Positions 1 through 8,394 of a DNA stretch of 22,481 nucleotides are shown one piece after another. The notes beneath the pieces are model-generated. The model was not told the origin of the DNA. It did not search any database and worked only from the letters and a program-made list of their open reading frames with translations. This DNA comes from Methylococcaceae bacterium (GTDB lineage: Bacteria; Pseudomonadota; Gammaproteobacteria; Methylococcales; Methylomonadaceae): NCBI GenBank assembly GCA_021647145.1, contig JAKIVF010000054.1, positions 1 through 22,481 of the forward strand, read 5' to 3'. The position numbers and the translations under genes are program-made. Position 1 is the stretch's first letter. Each line of letters opens with the position of its first letter.

Positions 1-2249
1 TGTGGACAGACTTTTTCTGGCCCTCGGCTTTTTGTAGTTTTTAAGGTTAGAATAGGCCAATTACAGTCAGGACAACTTTCTTTTACCGGAGCATTCCATA
101 GTGCATAATCACATTTAGGGTAGCCAGAACAGGAATAAAATATTTTTCCATAACGAGATTTGCGTTTTAGAATATTATCTTTTTCACATTTGGGGCATTC
201 AACGCCAGTATCTAAAGGTTTTTCTAAAGGTTCTATATGCTTGCATTTTGGGTAAGCACTACAACCAATAAATTTCCCATAACGTCCTTTTTTAATAACT
301 AAGTCAGACTCGCATTTTGGACAGCTTCTTCCTTCAACAATTTCAGGTGTTGTTGCCTCTGTTCCATCATCATTTAGATTGCGAGTATAGGAACAGGTAG
401 GGTAATCAGTACAACCAATAAATCGGCCATTTCGCCCTAGTCTAATAGAAAGAGGTTTTTCACACTCAGGACATTTTTCATCAAGAGCCTCTTGGGTGAC
501 ATCTTTGCGTTGAACGGTTTCTTCTTTTTCTACAATTAATTTAGTAAATGGTTCCCAGAAATCACGCATAAGGGGAACCCATTCTTTTTCCCCTCTAGCA
601 ACTGCATCAAGCTCATCTTCCAAGTTAGCTGTAAAATCATAATCTATATATTTAGTGAAATGATCTGTCAGAAATTTGATGACTATTCGACCGACATCAG
701 TAGGGTGAAAGCGTTTGGTTTCTAGCGTTACATATTCTCTATTTTGTAAAGTAGAGATAATTGTTGCATAGGTAGATGGCCTGCCTATACCATGTTCTTC
801 TAATGATTTAACCAAGCTGGCTTCACCATATCTGGGTGGTGGCTCGGTAAAATGTTGAGTGGCAATAATATCTTTTAGTGGAACAGGACGACCTTTTTCC
901 ATTGGAGGTAGAAAACTCTCTTTATCATCACTTTCTTTGCTGTCATCTTTACCTTCAAGATAAACGGCCATAAATCCAGGCTTGGCAATAGTAGAACCAG
1001 TCGCACGGAACATGTTTTCTTTGCTGCCACAGCTTAAATCTACAGCAACTTGATTTAGCGTTGCATGAATCATTTGGCAAGCAATGGTTCTTTTCCAAAT
1101 CAATTGATAGAGTTTAAACTGATCAGCAGACAAGTTGTTTTTAATTTTTTCAGGTAAATTATGAGCTAAAGTAGGCCGAATAGCTTCATGAGCTTCCTGA
1201 GCATTTTTTGATTTTGTTTTAAATGAGCGTGGTTGGGCGGGTACGTTTTCTTTACCATATTTTTCTGCAATCAGCTCTCGGATTTGCCCAAGTGCTTCGT
1301 CAGATAAATTAACAGAATCTGTACGCATATAGGTTATTAAACCGGCTGTCTCACCGTTGACTTCAATCCCTTCATAAAGTTGTTGCGCAACCATCATGGT
1401 TTTCTTGGTGCTGAAGCCAAGTTTTCTTGATGCTTCTTGTTGTAACGTAGAGGTGGTAAAGGGCGCGGCAGGGTTTCTTTTACGTTGTTTTTTCTCCAGT
1501 TTTTCAACAATTAACTGCCCATCGGCAGCGTTAATAAGCGTTTGTTTTACTTTTGTAGCGCGTTCTTCATCAATGATACTAAACTGCTTGAGTTTTTCAC
1601 CTTCAAAATGTGTGAGTTTAGCTTTAAAAGACTGCTCTTTAGCTGTTAATTCAGCAGTATGTGACCAATATTCTTGTTTTTTAAACGCTTCAATTTCTAG
1701 TTCACGTTCAACTATCATTCGTAATGCCGGACTTTGTACTCGACCTGCAGAGAGTCCTCTACGAATTTTTTTCCATAAAAGAGGGGATAGATTAAAACCC
1801 ACTAAGTAATCAAGGGCACGACGCGCTTGCTGTGCATTAACCATATTAATTGACAGTTCTGTTGGGTTGTCAATAGCATCAGTGACTGCTTTTTTTGTGA
1901 TTTCATGAAAAACTACACGGCGAACCTCTTTGTTTTTTAAGGCTTTTTTTGAATTTAAATGTTCAAAAACATGCCATGAAATGGCTTCTCCCTCCCTATC
2001 AGGGTCAGTTGCCAAATATAATGTATCTGCTTTTTTAACTGCTTTAGTAATTTCTTGTAAATGACGCTGGTTTCGATCAATGATTTGATACTTCATTGCG
2101 AAATCATTTGAAGTATCAACAGCCCCTTCTTTAGGGATTAAATCTCGGACATGACCATAAGAGGCTAAGACTTGAAAGTCCTTACCTAAATATTTTTCAA
2201 TAGTTTTACATTTTGCAGGTGATTCCACAATGACGAGGTTTTTACTCAT
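1..2249 (-). CDS. topA: DNA topoisomerase I (type IA), 3' end missing
   Basis: This enzyme relaxes negatively supercoiled DNA by a single-strand break through a 5'-phosphotyrosine link. The first 749 codons are in the window and the C-terminus runs off the left edge. The reading frame opens MSKNLVIVESPAK, the normal Toprim start. The Toprim acidic motif DPDREGEA lies at residues 82-89. The active-site segment GLITYMRTDS carries Tyr307. From about residue 593 there are zinc-ribbon modules: three complete four-cysteine modules with CPxC starts (CPEC, CPKC, CPKC) and a fourth starting CPDC that is cut by the edge. The E. coli protein is 865 residues, so roughly the last hundred residues are probably outside. 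The start ATG at 2249 has no clear ribosome binding site. It lies 22 bases after the smg stop, so it is probably cotranscribed with dprA and smg. An antisense open frame within it (1396-1809) is not a gene. Confidence 0.97.
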   Translation of the reverse strand, partial: MSKNLVIVESPAKCKTIEKYLGKDFQVLASYGHVRDLIPKEGAVDTSNDFAMKYQIIDRNQRHLQEITKAVKKADTLYLATDPDREGEAISWHVFEHLNSKKALKNKEVRRVVFHEITKKAVTDAIDNPTELSINMVNAQQARRALDYLVGFNLSPLLWKKIRRGLSAGRVQSPALRMIVERELEIEAFKKQEYWSHTAELTAKEQSFKAKLTHFEGEKLKQFSIIDEERATKVKQTLINAADGQLIVEKLEKKQRKRNPAAPFTTSTLQQEASRKLGFSTKKTMMVAQQLYEGIEVNGETAGLITYMRTDSVNLSDEALGQIRELIAEKYGKENVPAQPRSFKTKSKNAQEAHEAIRPTLAHNLPEKIKNNLSADQFKLYQLIWKRTIACQMIHATLNQVAVDLSCGSKENMFRATGSTIAKPGFMAVYLEGKDDSKESDDKESFLPPMEKGRPVPLKDIIATQHFTEPPPRYGEASLVKSLEEHGIGRPSTYATIISTLQNREYVTLETKRFHPTDVGRIVIKFLTDHFTKYIDYDFTANLEDELDAVARGEKEWVPLMRDFWEPFTKLIVEKEETVQRKDVTQEALDEKCPECEKPLSIRLGRNGRFIGCTDYPTCSYTRNLNDDGTEATTPEIVEGRSCPKCESDLVIKKGRYGKFIGCSAYPKCKHIEPLEKPLDTGVECPKCEKDNILKRKSRYGKIFYSCSGYPKCDYALWNAPVKESCPDCNWPILTLKTTKSRGPEKVCP

Positions 2250-2271
2250 TTTTTAAAATAAATAGACAGGT

Positions 2272-2748
2272 TTAATGTAATAGTGTGGGCGTTAAGTCGT
2301 AAACAATATCTTCCATTCTTGAAAATACAATATCATCCTCTTCTTGGCTTAATAAAACCATGAGTACAGTCCATTTAAGTTCATCCAGGGTTAGTGTTTT
2401 GTTTTTAATTGCCATAACTCTATCAATGACTATTTCCCGGGTAGTCGTGGTTAAAATACCACTGTATTCAAGAAAGAGTAAAAGATCTCGGCATTCAATA
2501 TCCAGTTTTATTTTTTCTTGATGGGAAAAAATGCGGAAGGTAGACGAAATTTTGGGTTGAATAGAGTTTTGCTCAGATAATGTCTCAAGCCAATCAAATG
2601 CATTATTAACTTCAGACTTTTCAAAGCCAGCTTGGATTAATTCATCTTTAATGCCTTCACTGTCCGGGATTAAATCTATAGTGTCATCTATATAATTTTC
2701 AAAAAGATAGATTAAGACATCAAATATGTTCTCTTTCATGGTATCCAT
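2272..2748 (-). CDS. smg: Smg family protein (DUF494)
   Basis: The 158-residue product matches the Smg/DUF494 family along its length: the N-terminal FDVLIYLFENYID, an acidic middle, the LLFLEYSGILTTTTREIVIDR stretch (here about residues 88-108), LDELKWTVLMVLLS, and an end in LLH as in the E. coli protein. The family has no established biochemical function. It is known mainly for its conserved place next to dprA and topA. It looks like a soluble cytoplasmic protein with no membrane segment. The first ATG (2748) overlaps the dprA stop by one base (TAATG), which suggests translational coupling. A second in-frame ATG at 2739 has a slightly better GGA upstream, so the start could be three codons later. 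Confidence 0.92.
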   Translation of the reverse strand: MDTMKENIFDVLIYLFENYIDDTIDLIPDSEGIKDELIQAGFEKSEVNNAFDWLETLSEQNSIQPKISSTFRIFSHQEKIKLDIECRDLLLFLEYSGILTTTTREIVIDRVMAIKNKTLTLDELKWTVLMVLLSQEEDDIVFSRMEDIVYDLTPTLLH

Positions 2749-3848
2749 TATTTAATTCGTATATAACCACCTGGTGCTGTTGCAATAGATCCTTGTAATT
2801 CAAGCATAAGTAACATCGATGAAATAACTTCTACTGACAAACCAGATTCTTGTACTAGCCAATCCACTGATGTGGGACTAAACATTATGAGATTCAATAG
2901 ATTTTGTTGCTCCAGGTCAAGTGTTGATTTTTTAGTTTCTTGGCTAAAGATAATAACCTGTTGATTATATTGATTTAATTCATCAAAAATATCTTGAGTG
3001 TTTTCTACTAGTTTGGCACCTACTTTAATTAAAGCATTACAACCACGAGATAATGGGTTGTGAATAGACCCTGGAATAGCAAAAACTTCACGATTTTGCT
3101 CAAGAGCCATGCGTGCAGTAATCAATGAGCCACTTTGTTTTGCAGCTTCAACAACTAATAGACCAATACAAAGCCCACTAATAATCCGGTTTCTTCTAGG
3201 GAAATGATTGGCTTTAGCAGCCGTACCAGGAGGAAATTCAGAAATGAGAAGCCCTGTATTTGCTATTTTGGTTGCCAAATCTTTATTGCGAGCAGGGTAA
3301 ACTCTATCTAATCCGGTGCCTGTTACAGCAATAGTTGATCCTTTAGCATTTAAAGCGCCTAGATGACTGGCAGCATCAATGCCTAATGCGAGTCCACTGG
3401 TAATAGTGAATCCATGATTAGCAAGGGAATAAGCAAAATCAATAGCTGTTTGTTTACCTAGTGGAGACGGGTTACGGCTACCTACGATAGATAATTGAGG
3501 TTGAGATAATAAATCTATATTTCCACGAACAAAAAGTAGTGCCGGTGGGGAGTCAATTTCTTTTAATTGAGGTGGATAAACTTGATCAGCGATTGTTACA
3601 ACGCTATTTCCCGCTTGGTTGACCCAATCTAAATCATTAGAGGTTAAGTTCCAATCTGGGGATTTAATAAAATCAATACTTTTGTCTTTAAGTTTTAAAG
3701 CGGAGAGACTGGCACGTGATTGAGTAAATAATTGATCAGGCTGATATGATTCTAATAGTCTTAGAAATGTTTTATTACCAATACCCGGAGTTCTTAATAG
3801 CGCAAGCCAATATTTTAGTTGTTCATCAGAAGTTGGAGGCGATATCAC
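2748..3848 (-). CDS. dprA: DNA-processing protein DprA/Smf
   Basis: DprA binds incoming single-stranded DNA and loads RecA during natural transformation. The 366-residue frame has an N-terminal helix-hairpin-helix/SAM-like part (LRTPGIGNKTF, about 18-28). A Rossmann-fold DNA_processg_A core follows, with GSRNPSPLG (123-131), SGLALGIDAASHLGA (151-165), FPRRNRIISGL (216-226) and SGSLITARMALEQNREVF (239-256). A C-terminal winged-helix-like region lies at about 315-366. The start is GTG at 3848. A TAA directly precedes it in frame, so no longer reading is possible. No good ribosome binding site is visible before it. It is the first gene of dprA-smg-topA. Together with pilW at the other end of the window it would fit a transformable cell, but dprA also occurs in non-competent bacteria. 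Confidence 0.95.
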   Translation of the reverse strand: MISPPTSDEQLKYWLALLRTPGIGNKTFLRLLESYQPDQLFTQSRASLSALKLKDKSIDFIKSPDWNLTSNDLDWVNQAGNSVVTIADQVYPPQLKEIDSPPALLFVRGNIDLLSQPQLSIVGSRNPSPLGKQTAIDFAYSLANHGFTITSGLALGIDAASHLGALNAKGSTIAVTGTGLDRVYPARNKDLATKIANTGLLISEFPPGTAAKANHFPRRNRIISGLCIGLLVVEAAKQSGSLITARMALEQNREVFAIPGSIHNPLSRGCNALIKVGAKLVENTQDIFDELNQYNQQVIIFSQETKKSTLDLEQQNLLNLIMFSPTSVDWLVQESGLSVEVISSMLLMLELQGSIATAPGGYIRIK

Positions 3849-3911
3849 TTAGGAGTTAGAATTTTTAGAAAGTCATTAAAAGGGGAGGAAGTTCCTTCAA
3901 GAATTAAAATA

Positions 3912-3940
3912 GAGTGGGAGTAAATATTTTCATCCCACTC
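3912..3940 (-). terminator. Stem-loop, probable terminator of the LysM gene
   Basis: An exact 8-base inverted repeat, GAGTGGGA at 3912-3919 and TCCCACTC at 3933-3940, encloses a 13-base loop. Read on the minus strand it is followed by TATTTTAATT, a U-rich tract. It lies downstream of the LysM gene and upstream of dprA, so it probably ends the former transcript. The U-tract is interrupted, so termination may be partial. Confidence 0.6.
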
Positions 3941-3983
3941 CTAAATTTTAGCTGTTAAAACAATAAGCAGTCTATCTGGGATA

Positions 3984-5018
3984 TTACAGGGGTGTTTGTA
4001 TTTTATCAAGTACATGAATGGGTTGGGTTGCTTCAAGTACCAAGGCATAACTTACCCGCTCAAATGCCCGGAAGACCATTAGGGTGCCTGCCATTTCATC
4101 AGGTAGTTTTACAGAAGCATTTTTTATTTTACTGAATGGGTCTCTAACAATACGACCCTTTTGAAAGATATGTAAGGTATGACCATTTTTTATACCATCA
4201 ACAGCACCCTTATCTAAAACAACCACATTATATTGGCCTATTTGAGAAACACCATCTAACACACTAATGATATTTCCATGGATCGGTTTTTTTGGAGGGC
4301 GAGGAAAAAAGTTTAATGGCACTTCATTTGCAGCACTAACCATTATTCTGTCTCCTCGACGAATTTCTCGGCTAGATTTTAAGATGGAAAGTGTTGCTGG
4401 GTCGCCTGCTTTTTCTAAGGTAGTATCTGCTATAAATTTTGCTTCATAACCTAAAATTTCTTTTGTTACTGGGCTAATATATGTTTCACCTGAACGATAG
4501 ATAGTATATTTTAGGCTAGTTGGCTCAGTAATTGATCTTACATAAACTCTATCGCCTGCACCAACAATTAAATGCTCACCTGCAAAGTCAATAACGTAGG
4601 GTGATTCATCTAAAGTATATTTGTCGACAACTTTTGGTGAAGTTAAAAACTGAGAGATAGCGTCAGTTGGAATAAGTTTTACCGGTTTTACAATAGATGA
4701 CTCTCTCATTCTGGGTTTTAGAGTAGAGTTGTCTAAATTTCTTGAAAAGCTAATACGAGGTTTGCCGTCTACAATTGAAAAATACAGAGTATTGCCCGGA
4801 TAAATTAAATGAGGGTTTTTTATGTGGGGGTTGTTGTCCCATAAATTAGGCCATTGCCATGGATTCTCTAAAAATTTCCCAGAAATATCCCATAGGGTAT
4901 CGCCTTTTACAACTGTATACTGATCAGGGTGGTTTGCTTTGATTTTGATGTTTTGTGCTAGGGAATTTGCACTCAATGACAAAGATATGAGTATCCAAAT
5001 TATTGTTCGAAAAGCCAT
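3984..5018 (-). CDS. Exported LysM-domain protein
   Basis: This 344-residue protein has a signal peptide (hydrophobic residues about 5-19, likely cleavage after the Ala in NSLAQ, residue 21). A LysM domain follows at about 34-80 (YTVVKGDTLWDISGKF, then NPHLIYPGNTLYF). LysM domains bind the N-acetylglucosamine backbone of peptidoglycan. The remaining 260 residues contain no enzymatic motif that I recognise. They include stretches such as HLIVGAGDRVYVR and VVLDKGAVDGIKNGHTLHIF, which suggest beta-rich carbohydrate-binding-like modules. Similar LysM proteins sit beside dprA or def in many gammaproteobacteria (the PA0020 type), and their role is poorly defined. An AGGA at 5029-5032 lies 10 bases before the ATG. 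The gene is divergent from def. Confidence 0.88.
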   Translation of the reverse strand: MAFRTIIWILISLSLSANSLAQNIKIKANHPDQYTVVKGDTLWDISGKFLENPWQWPNLWDNNPHIKNPHLIYPGNTLYFSIVDGKPRISFSRNLDNSTLKPRMRESSIVKPVKLIPTDAISQFLTSPKVVDKYTLDESPYVIDFAGEHLIVGAGDRVYVRSITEPTSLKYTIYRSGETYISPVTKEILGYEAKFIADTTLEKAGDPATLSILKSSREIRRGDRIMVSAANEVPLNFFPRPPKKPIHGNIISVLDGVSQIGQYNVVVLDKGAVDGIKNGHTLHIFQKGRIVRDPFSKIKNASVKLPDEMAGTLMVFRAFERVSYALVLEATQPIHVLDKIQTPL

Positions 5019-5048
5019 TTTAAATTTATCCTGATAATTTTAAATTAA

Positions 5049-5054
5049 TATAAT
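5049..5054 (+). promoter_or_regulatory. Possible -10 element of the def operon
   Basis: An exact TATAAT lies 65 bases upstream of the def start, in the roughly 100-bp region between the divergent LysM gene and def. The base stretch 17 positions upstream (TTATCC at 5026-5031) is a poor -35. The region is very AT-rich, so a chance match is quite possible. Confidence 0.3.
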
Positions 5055-5119
5055 TATCAAAGTTTAGATGAAATCGGATAGAATTCCAGTTTTACAAGTT
5101 TATTTAAAGGGAGTGGTCG

Positions 5120-5635
5120 TTGAGTATTCTAACTATTTTGGAATTTCCTGATAAGCGTTTACGAACCAAAGCAAAAGAAGTTACTGTTTTTGATGATAAA
5201 ACTAAAATATTAGTTAGCGATATGATAGAGACAATGTATGAATCTAAAGGTGTCGGGTTGGCCGCCACACAGATAGACGTCCACCAGCGCGTGATTGTAC
5301 TTGATGTGAGTGAAGAAAAAAATGAACCTTTTTGTTTAATCAATCCTGTAATTATTCAAAAGGATGGGGAAGAAGAGTCCGAAGAAGGGTGCTTATCAGT
5401 ACCTGGTTTTTTTGAAAATATAAAACGTGCGGAACATATCAAAGTAAAAGCATTTGATAAAGATGGAAAAGTCTTTGAATTAGATGCTAAAGGGCTTTTA
5501 TCTATTTGTATTCAACATGAAATGGATCATTTGTTGGGTAAGTTATTTGTAGATTATTTATCGCCATTAAAAAGACAACGAATTAAAACCAAGCTAGTCA
5601 AAATTCATAAGCAGGAAGGCAAACAAACAAAATGA
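5120..5635 (+). CDS. def: Peptide deformylase
   Basis: This enzyme removes the formyl group from the N-terminal formyl-methionine of nascent proteins. The 171-residue product has all three family motifs: GVGLAATQ (44-51), EEGCLSVPG (88-96, metal ligand Cys91) and QHEMDH (132-137, His133, Glu134 and His137). The length is normal. The start is TTG at 5120, supported by a strong AAAGGGAG at 5105-5112 with 7-base spacing and by the family N-terminus SILTILEFPDKRL. The last codons overlap the fmt start as ATGA. def and fmt therefore form a unit that adds and removes the formyl group used in initiation. Confidence 0.97.
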   Translation: MSILTILEFPDKRLRTKAKEVTVFDDKTKILVSDMIETMYESKGVGLAATQIDVHQRVIVLDVSEEKNEPFCLINPVIIQKDGEEESEEGCLSVPGFFENIKRAEHIKVKAFDKDGKVFELDAKGLLSICIQHEMDHLLGKLFVDYLSPLKRQRIKTKLVKIHKQEGKQTK

Positions 5636-6558
5636 GAATTATTTTTGCTGGGACGCCTGATTTTTCAGTACCTGCGTTACAGATGTTGATTGATTCAAAA
5701 CATGAGGTTTGTGCTGTATACACGCAGCCTGACAGGCCGGCTGGCAGAGGGAGAAAATTAACTCCTAGTGTTGTTAAAACCTTGGCTTTAAATGCAGGTA
5801 TTCCTGTATTTCAACCAGAAACCTTAAAAACTGACAAAGATTTAAATCAATTTACATCATTGAATGCAGATTTAATGATTGTGGTTGCTTATGGGATTAT
5901 TCTTCCTCAGGTCATATTGGATACACCTAAATTGGGGTGCCTTAATATTCATGGGTCTTTGTTACCACGTTGGCGTGGAGCTGCACCCATTCATCGCGCA
6001 GTTATGGCTGGTGATGAAATGACAGGAGTTACCATAATAAAACTTGTTAAAAAATTAGACGCAGGTGATATGTTGCATAAGGAAAAATGTATCATTAAGC
6101 CTTATCATACTAGTAGTGAATTACATGATAAGTTGGCTGAGATAGGTGCGATTGGATTAGATAAGGTTTTAAAGCAAATAGAAGCAGGAAGTGTGATCTC
6201 TGAAAAACAGAATGAGACATTGGTCACTTATGCAGAAAAAGTAGAAAAAAGTGAGGCAGTGTTAGACTGGGAGCAATCAGCAATTGAATTAGATAGAAAA
6301 ATTAGAGGTCTTAATAGTTGGCCTGTTGCTCAGACTTTATTTAACGGAAAAGTAATGCGAATATGGAAAGCCAGATTAACAGACGATGAAAGTAAATTGT
6401 CTCCTGGAACTATTGTTCAGAAAGGTAAGAAAATGAATGTTGTTGCTGGTGATGGTGTTATTGAATTATTAGAAGTTCAGTTGCCTGGAGGGAAAAGAAT
6501 AGAAACGCAGGCCTTTTTAAACGCGCATGATGTTGATAGCGTTGTTTTGGGGCAATGA
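5632..6558 (+). CDS. fmt: Methionyl-tRNA formyltransferase
   Basis: This enzyme transfers a formyl group from 10-formyltetrahydrofolate to initiator Met-tRNA. The 308-residue product begins MRIIFAGTPDFSVPAL. It has the catalytic asparagine and histidine in LNIHGSLLPRWRGAAPIHR (104-122, Asn106 and His108) and the LDAGDML segment (142-148). The C-terminal tRNA-binding domain is present (about 205-308, including RKIRGLNSWPVA). The length is normal for the family. It overlaps def upstream and rsmB downstream, each by four bases (ATGA), so the three are probably translated in a coupled way. Confidence 0.97.
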   Translation: MRIIFAGTPDFSVPALQMLIDSKHEVCAVYTQPDRPAGRGRKLTPSVVKTLALNAGIPVFQPETLKTDKDLNQFTSLNADLMIVVAYGIILPQVILDTPKLGCLNIHGSLLPRWRGAAPIHRAVMAGDEMTGVTIIKLVKKLDAGDMLHKEKCIIKPYHTSSELHDKLAEIGAIGLDKVLKQIEAGSVISEKQNETLVTYAEKVEKSEAVLDWEQSAIELDRKIRGLNSWPVAQTLFNGKVMRIWKARLTDDESKLSPGTIVQKGKKMNVVAGDGVIELLEVQLPGGKRIETQAFLNAHDVDSVVLGQ

Positions 6559-7850
6559 ATTTACGTCTGGTTTCTGCTGGTGTTTTATCCAGAGTAGTTA
6601 AAGATGGACAGTCTTTAACTTTAGCTTTAGATGCTACTTTTACTTCTGTTGAAGAAAGTAAAGATAAGGCTTTTATTCAAGCCTTAAGTTACGGTGTTAT
6701 GCGTCAATATTATCGACTGGATTTTATACTGCAACAATTATTACCAAAGCCTCTTAGAAATAAAGATACAGATATTAAAATGTTGTTATTGATAGGCTTG
6801 TATCAATTAAAATATATGAGAGTCAAGTCTCATGCTGCGGTTTCTGAAACGGTATCCGCAGCAAAAAAAAAGAGTTGGGCAAAATCGTTAATTAATGGAG
6901 TGCTTAGACGATATTTAAGGGAGCAGATTGAATTAGAAAAAAAAGCTGACCAAAACTCTTCTGCATTAAAATCACATCCAGAGTGGTTAATCAGTAAGAT
7001 AGAAAAAGATTGGTCCGAGCAATCTGAGAAAATTTTGTTGGAAAATGACCTTCTACCGCCTATGGTTTTAAGAGTTAATTTGTCTCTGACCAGCCAAAAT
7101 GAATATCTTGATTTATTAACTAAGAATTCGATTAAAGCAACGGTAGTCCCATTCTGTTCATCTGCCATTATATTGGATCAGCCCGTTATTGTAGAAAAAC
7201 TTCCAGGATTTACTCAGGGACTGGTTTCTGTCCAAGATACAGCAGCACAATTAACTACTGAGTTACTGGATGTACAAGCAGGCCACTGTGTTCTCGATTT
7301 ATGCTCCGCACCAGGAGGAAAAATGGCAGCTATTCTTGAAAAAGAGCCAAAGATTAAATTTCTGCTCGCAGTTGATATTGATGAAAACAGAATTAACCGA
7401 GTGAGAGATAACCTACAAAGGTTAAAATTGCAAGCAGAGGTCGTCGTTGGTGATGCTTCTCAACCTGAAAAATGGGTAAAAAATAGAACTTTTGATCGGA
7501 TTCTTGTTGATGCACCATGTTCTGCTTTGGGTGTTATTAGGCGACATCCTGATATTAAGGTTTTACGAAGAGAAACTGATATTAAAGCTTTACAAAAGAT
7601 TCAGCAGGGAATTTTAAATGCAGCCTGGGACTTGTTAGTACCTGGAGGTATTTTGTTATACGCAACCTGTTCTATTTTGAAGCAGGAAAATGAAGAGCAG
7701 ATTGAGATATTTTTAAATAACCATACAAATGCTTCCGAACTATCTATTTGTTCAGAATGGGGAAAGAAAAGGCCGTTTGGGCGACAAATTTTAACGGGTG
7801 ACCAAGGGATGGATGGTTTTTTTTATGCTAAATTGGTTAAAATTCTTTAA
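6555..7850 (+). CDS. rsmB: 16S rRNA m5C967 methyltransferase RsmB
   Basis: RsmB methylates C967 of 16S rRNA using S-adenosylmethionine. In the 431-residue product, an N-terminal NusB-like RNA-binding domain covers about residues 1-125 (HAAVSETVSAAK, NGVLRRYLRE). The methyltransferase domain has the SAM loop LDLCSAPGGKM (247-257), VDAPCSALGVIRRHPD (318-333, Cys322) and YATCSIL (369-375, catalytic Cys372). Both cysteines of the RNA m5C mechanism are present. The end, MDGFFYAKLVK, is typical of the family. It overlaps fmt at its start and the DUF4390 gene at its end. Confidence 0.96.
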   Translation: MNLRLVSAGVLSRVVKDGQSLTLALDATFTSVEESKDKAFIQALSYGVMRQYYRLDFILQQLLPKPLRNKDTDIKMLLLIGLYQLKYMRVKSHAAVSETVSAAKKKSWAKSLINGVLRRYLREQIELEKKADQNSSALKSHPEWLISKIEKDWSEQSEKILLENDLLPPMVLRVNLSLTSQNEYLDLLTKNSIKATVVPFCSSAIILDQPVIVEKLPGFTQGLVSVQDTAAQLTTELLDVQAGHCVLDLCSAPGGKMAAILEKEPKIKFLLAVDIDENRINRVRDNLQRLKLQAEVVVGDASQPEKWVKNRTFDRILVDAPCSALGVIRRHPDIKVLRRETDIKALQKIQQGILNAAWDLLVPGGILLYATCSILKQENEEQIEIFLNNHTNASELSICSEWGKKRPFGRQILTGDQGMDGFFYAKLVKIL

Positions 7851-8394
7851 AGGCGTAGGGGTTTTAATAGGGGTCGTTCTTACTATCCCTCCAGTTCTAT
7901 CCAAAGAGTTTTCAGCAGAAGTTGGTCATATTAGTATTGATGCCAAGTCAGGGTCGCCTTGGCTTGAGTTGAATGCAGATATAGATTATAGATTAAGCCC
8001 GATGGCAAAAGAGGCTCTTCAAAAAGGAATTGCTCTAAGCTGGACAATCATAATTAAGGTTGAGCAAGAAGGGTGGCTTTGGAATACAGCCGTAGAACAA
8101 AAAAAATTGAAATATACTGTTAAAAACCATGCTTTGTTAAGTCTTTTTAGTGTTAATGATAATGGAAAAGAGGAGAGGTTTTCTAGCTTGAAAGCCTCAT
8201 TAAATTCAATGTCAAAAATCCGAAACCTGGCCATTATAAAAAAAAAATATATCAAGAAAAATAAAAAATATCAGATACATATAAAAGTAAAGTTTGAACG
8301 AGAAGCATTGCCTATCCCTTTACGCCCTATTTCATATTTTGATCATCAATGGGCATTATCCAGCCGATGGACATTATGGCAATTACAAAAGTAA
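7825..8394 (+). CDS. Exported DUF4390 protein
   Basis: This small exported protein (189 residues from this start) has a signal peptide or N-terminal anchor: MLNWLKFFK, then the hydrophobic VGVLIGVVLTIPPVL. The mature part has family landmarks: IDYRLSPMAKEALQKGI, a beta-rich centre, and a WALSSRWTLWQL end. The family has no assigned function that I know of, but it commonly lies between rsmB and ntrY in gammaproteobacteria. The start is uncertain. In-frame ATGs occur at 7813 and 7825, and a GTG at 7798. An AAGGG lies at 7804-7808, only 4 bases before the ATG at 7813, which would give the start MVFFMLNW. All readings overlap the rsmB end. Translation is probably coupled to its neighbours. Confidence 0.85.
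   Translation: MLNWLKFFKGVGVLIGVVLTIPPVLSKEFSAEVGHISIDAKSGSPWLELNADIDYRLSPMAKEALQKGIALSWTIIIKVEQEGWLWNTAVEQKKLKYTVKNHALLSLFSVNDNGKEERFSSLKASLNSMSKIRNLAIIKKKYIKKNKKYQIHIKVKFEREALPIPLRPISYFDHQWALSSRWTLWQLQK

Noticed and set aside
1396..1809. A 137-codon open frame on the plus strand
   Set aside because: It lies wholly antisense to topA, whose Toprim and active-site motifs are intact there. The translation is low in complexity and shows no family motif.
7817..7824. T8 run at the rsmB/DUF4390 junction, considered as a frameshift site
   Set aside because: Both reading frames are complete and end or begin with family-typical sequence on their own, so no frameshift is needed.
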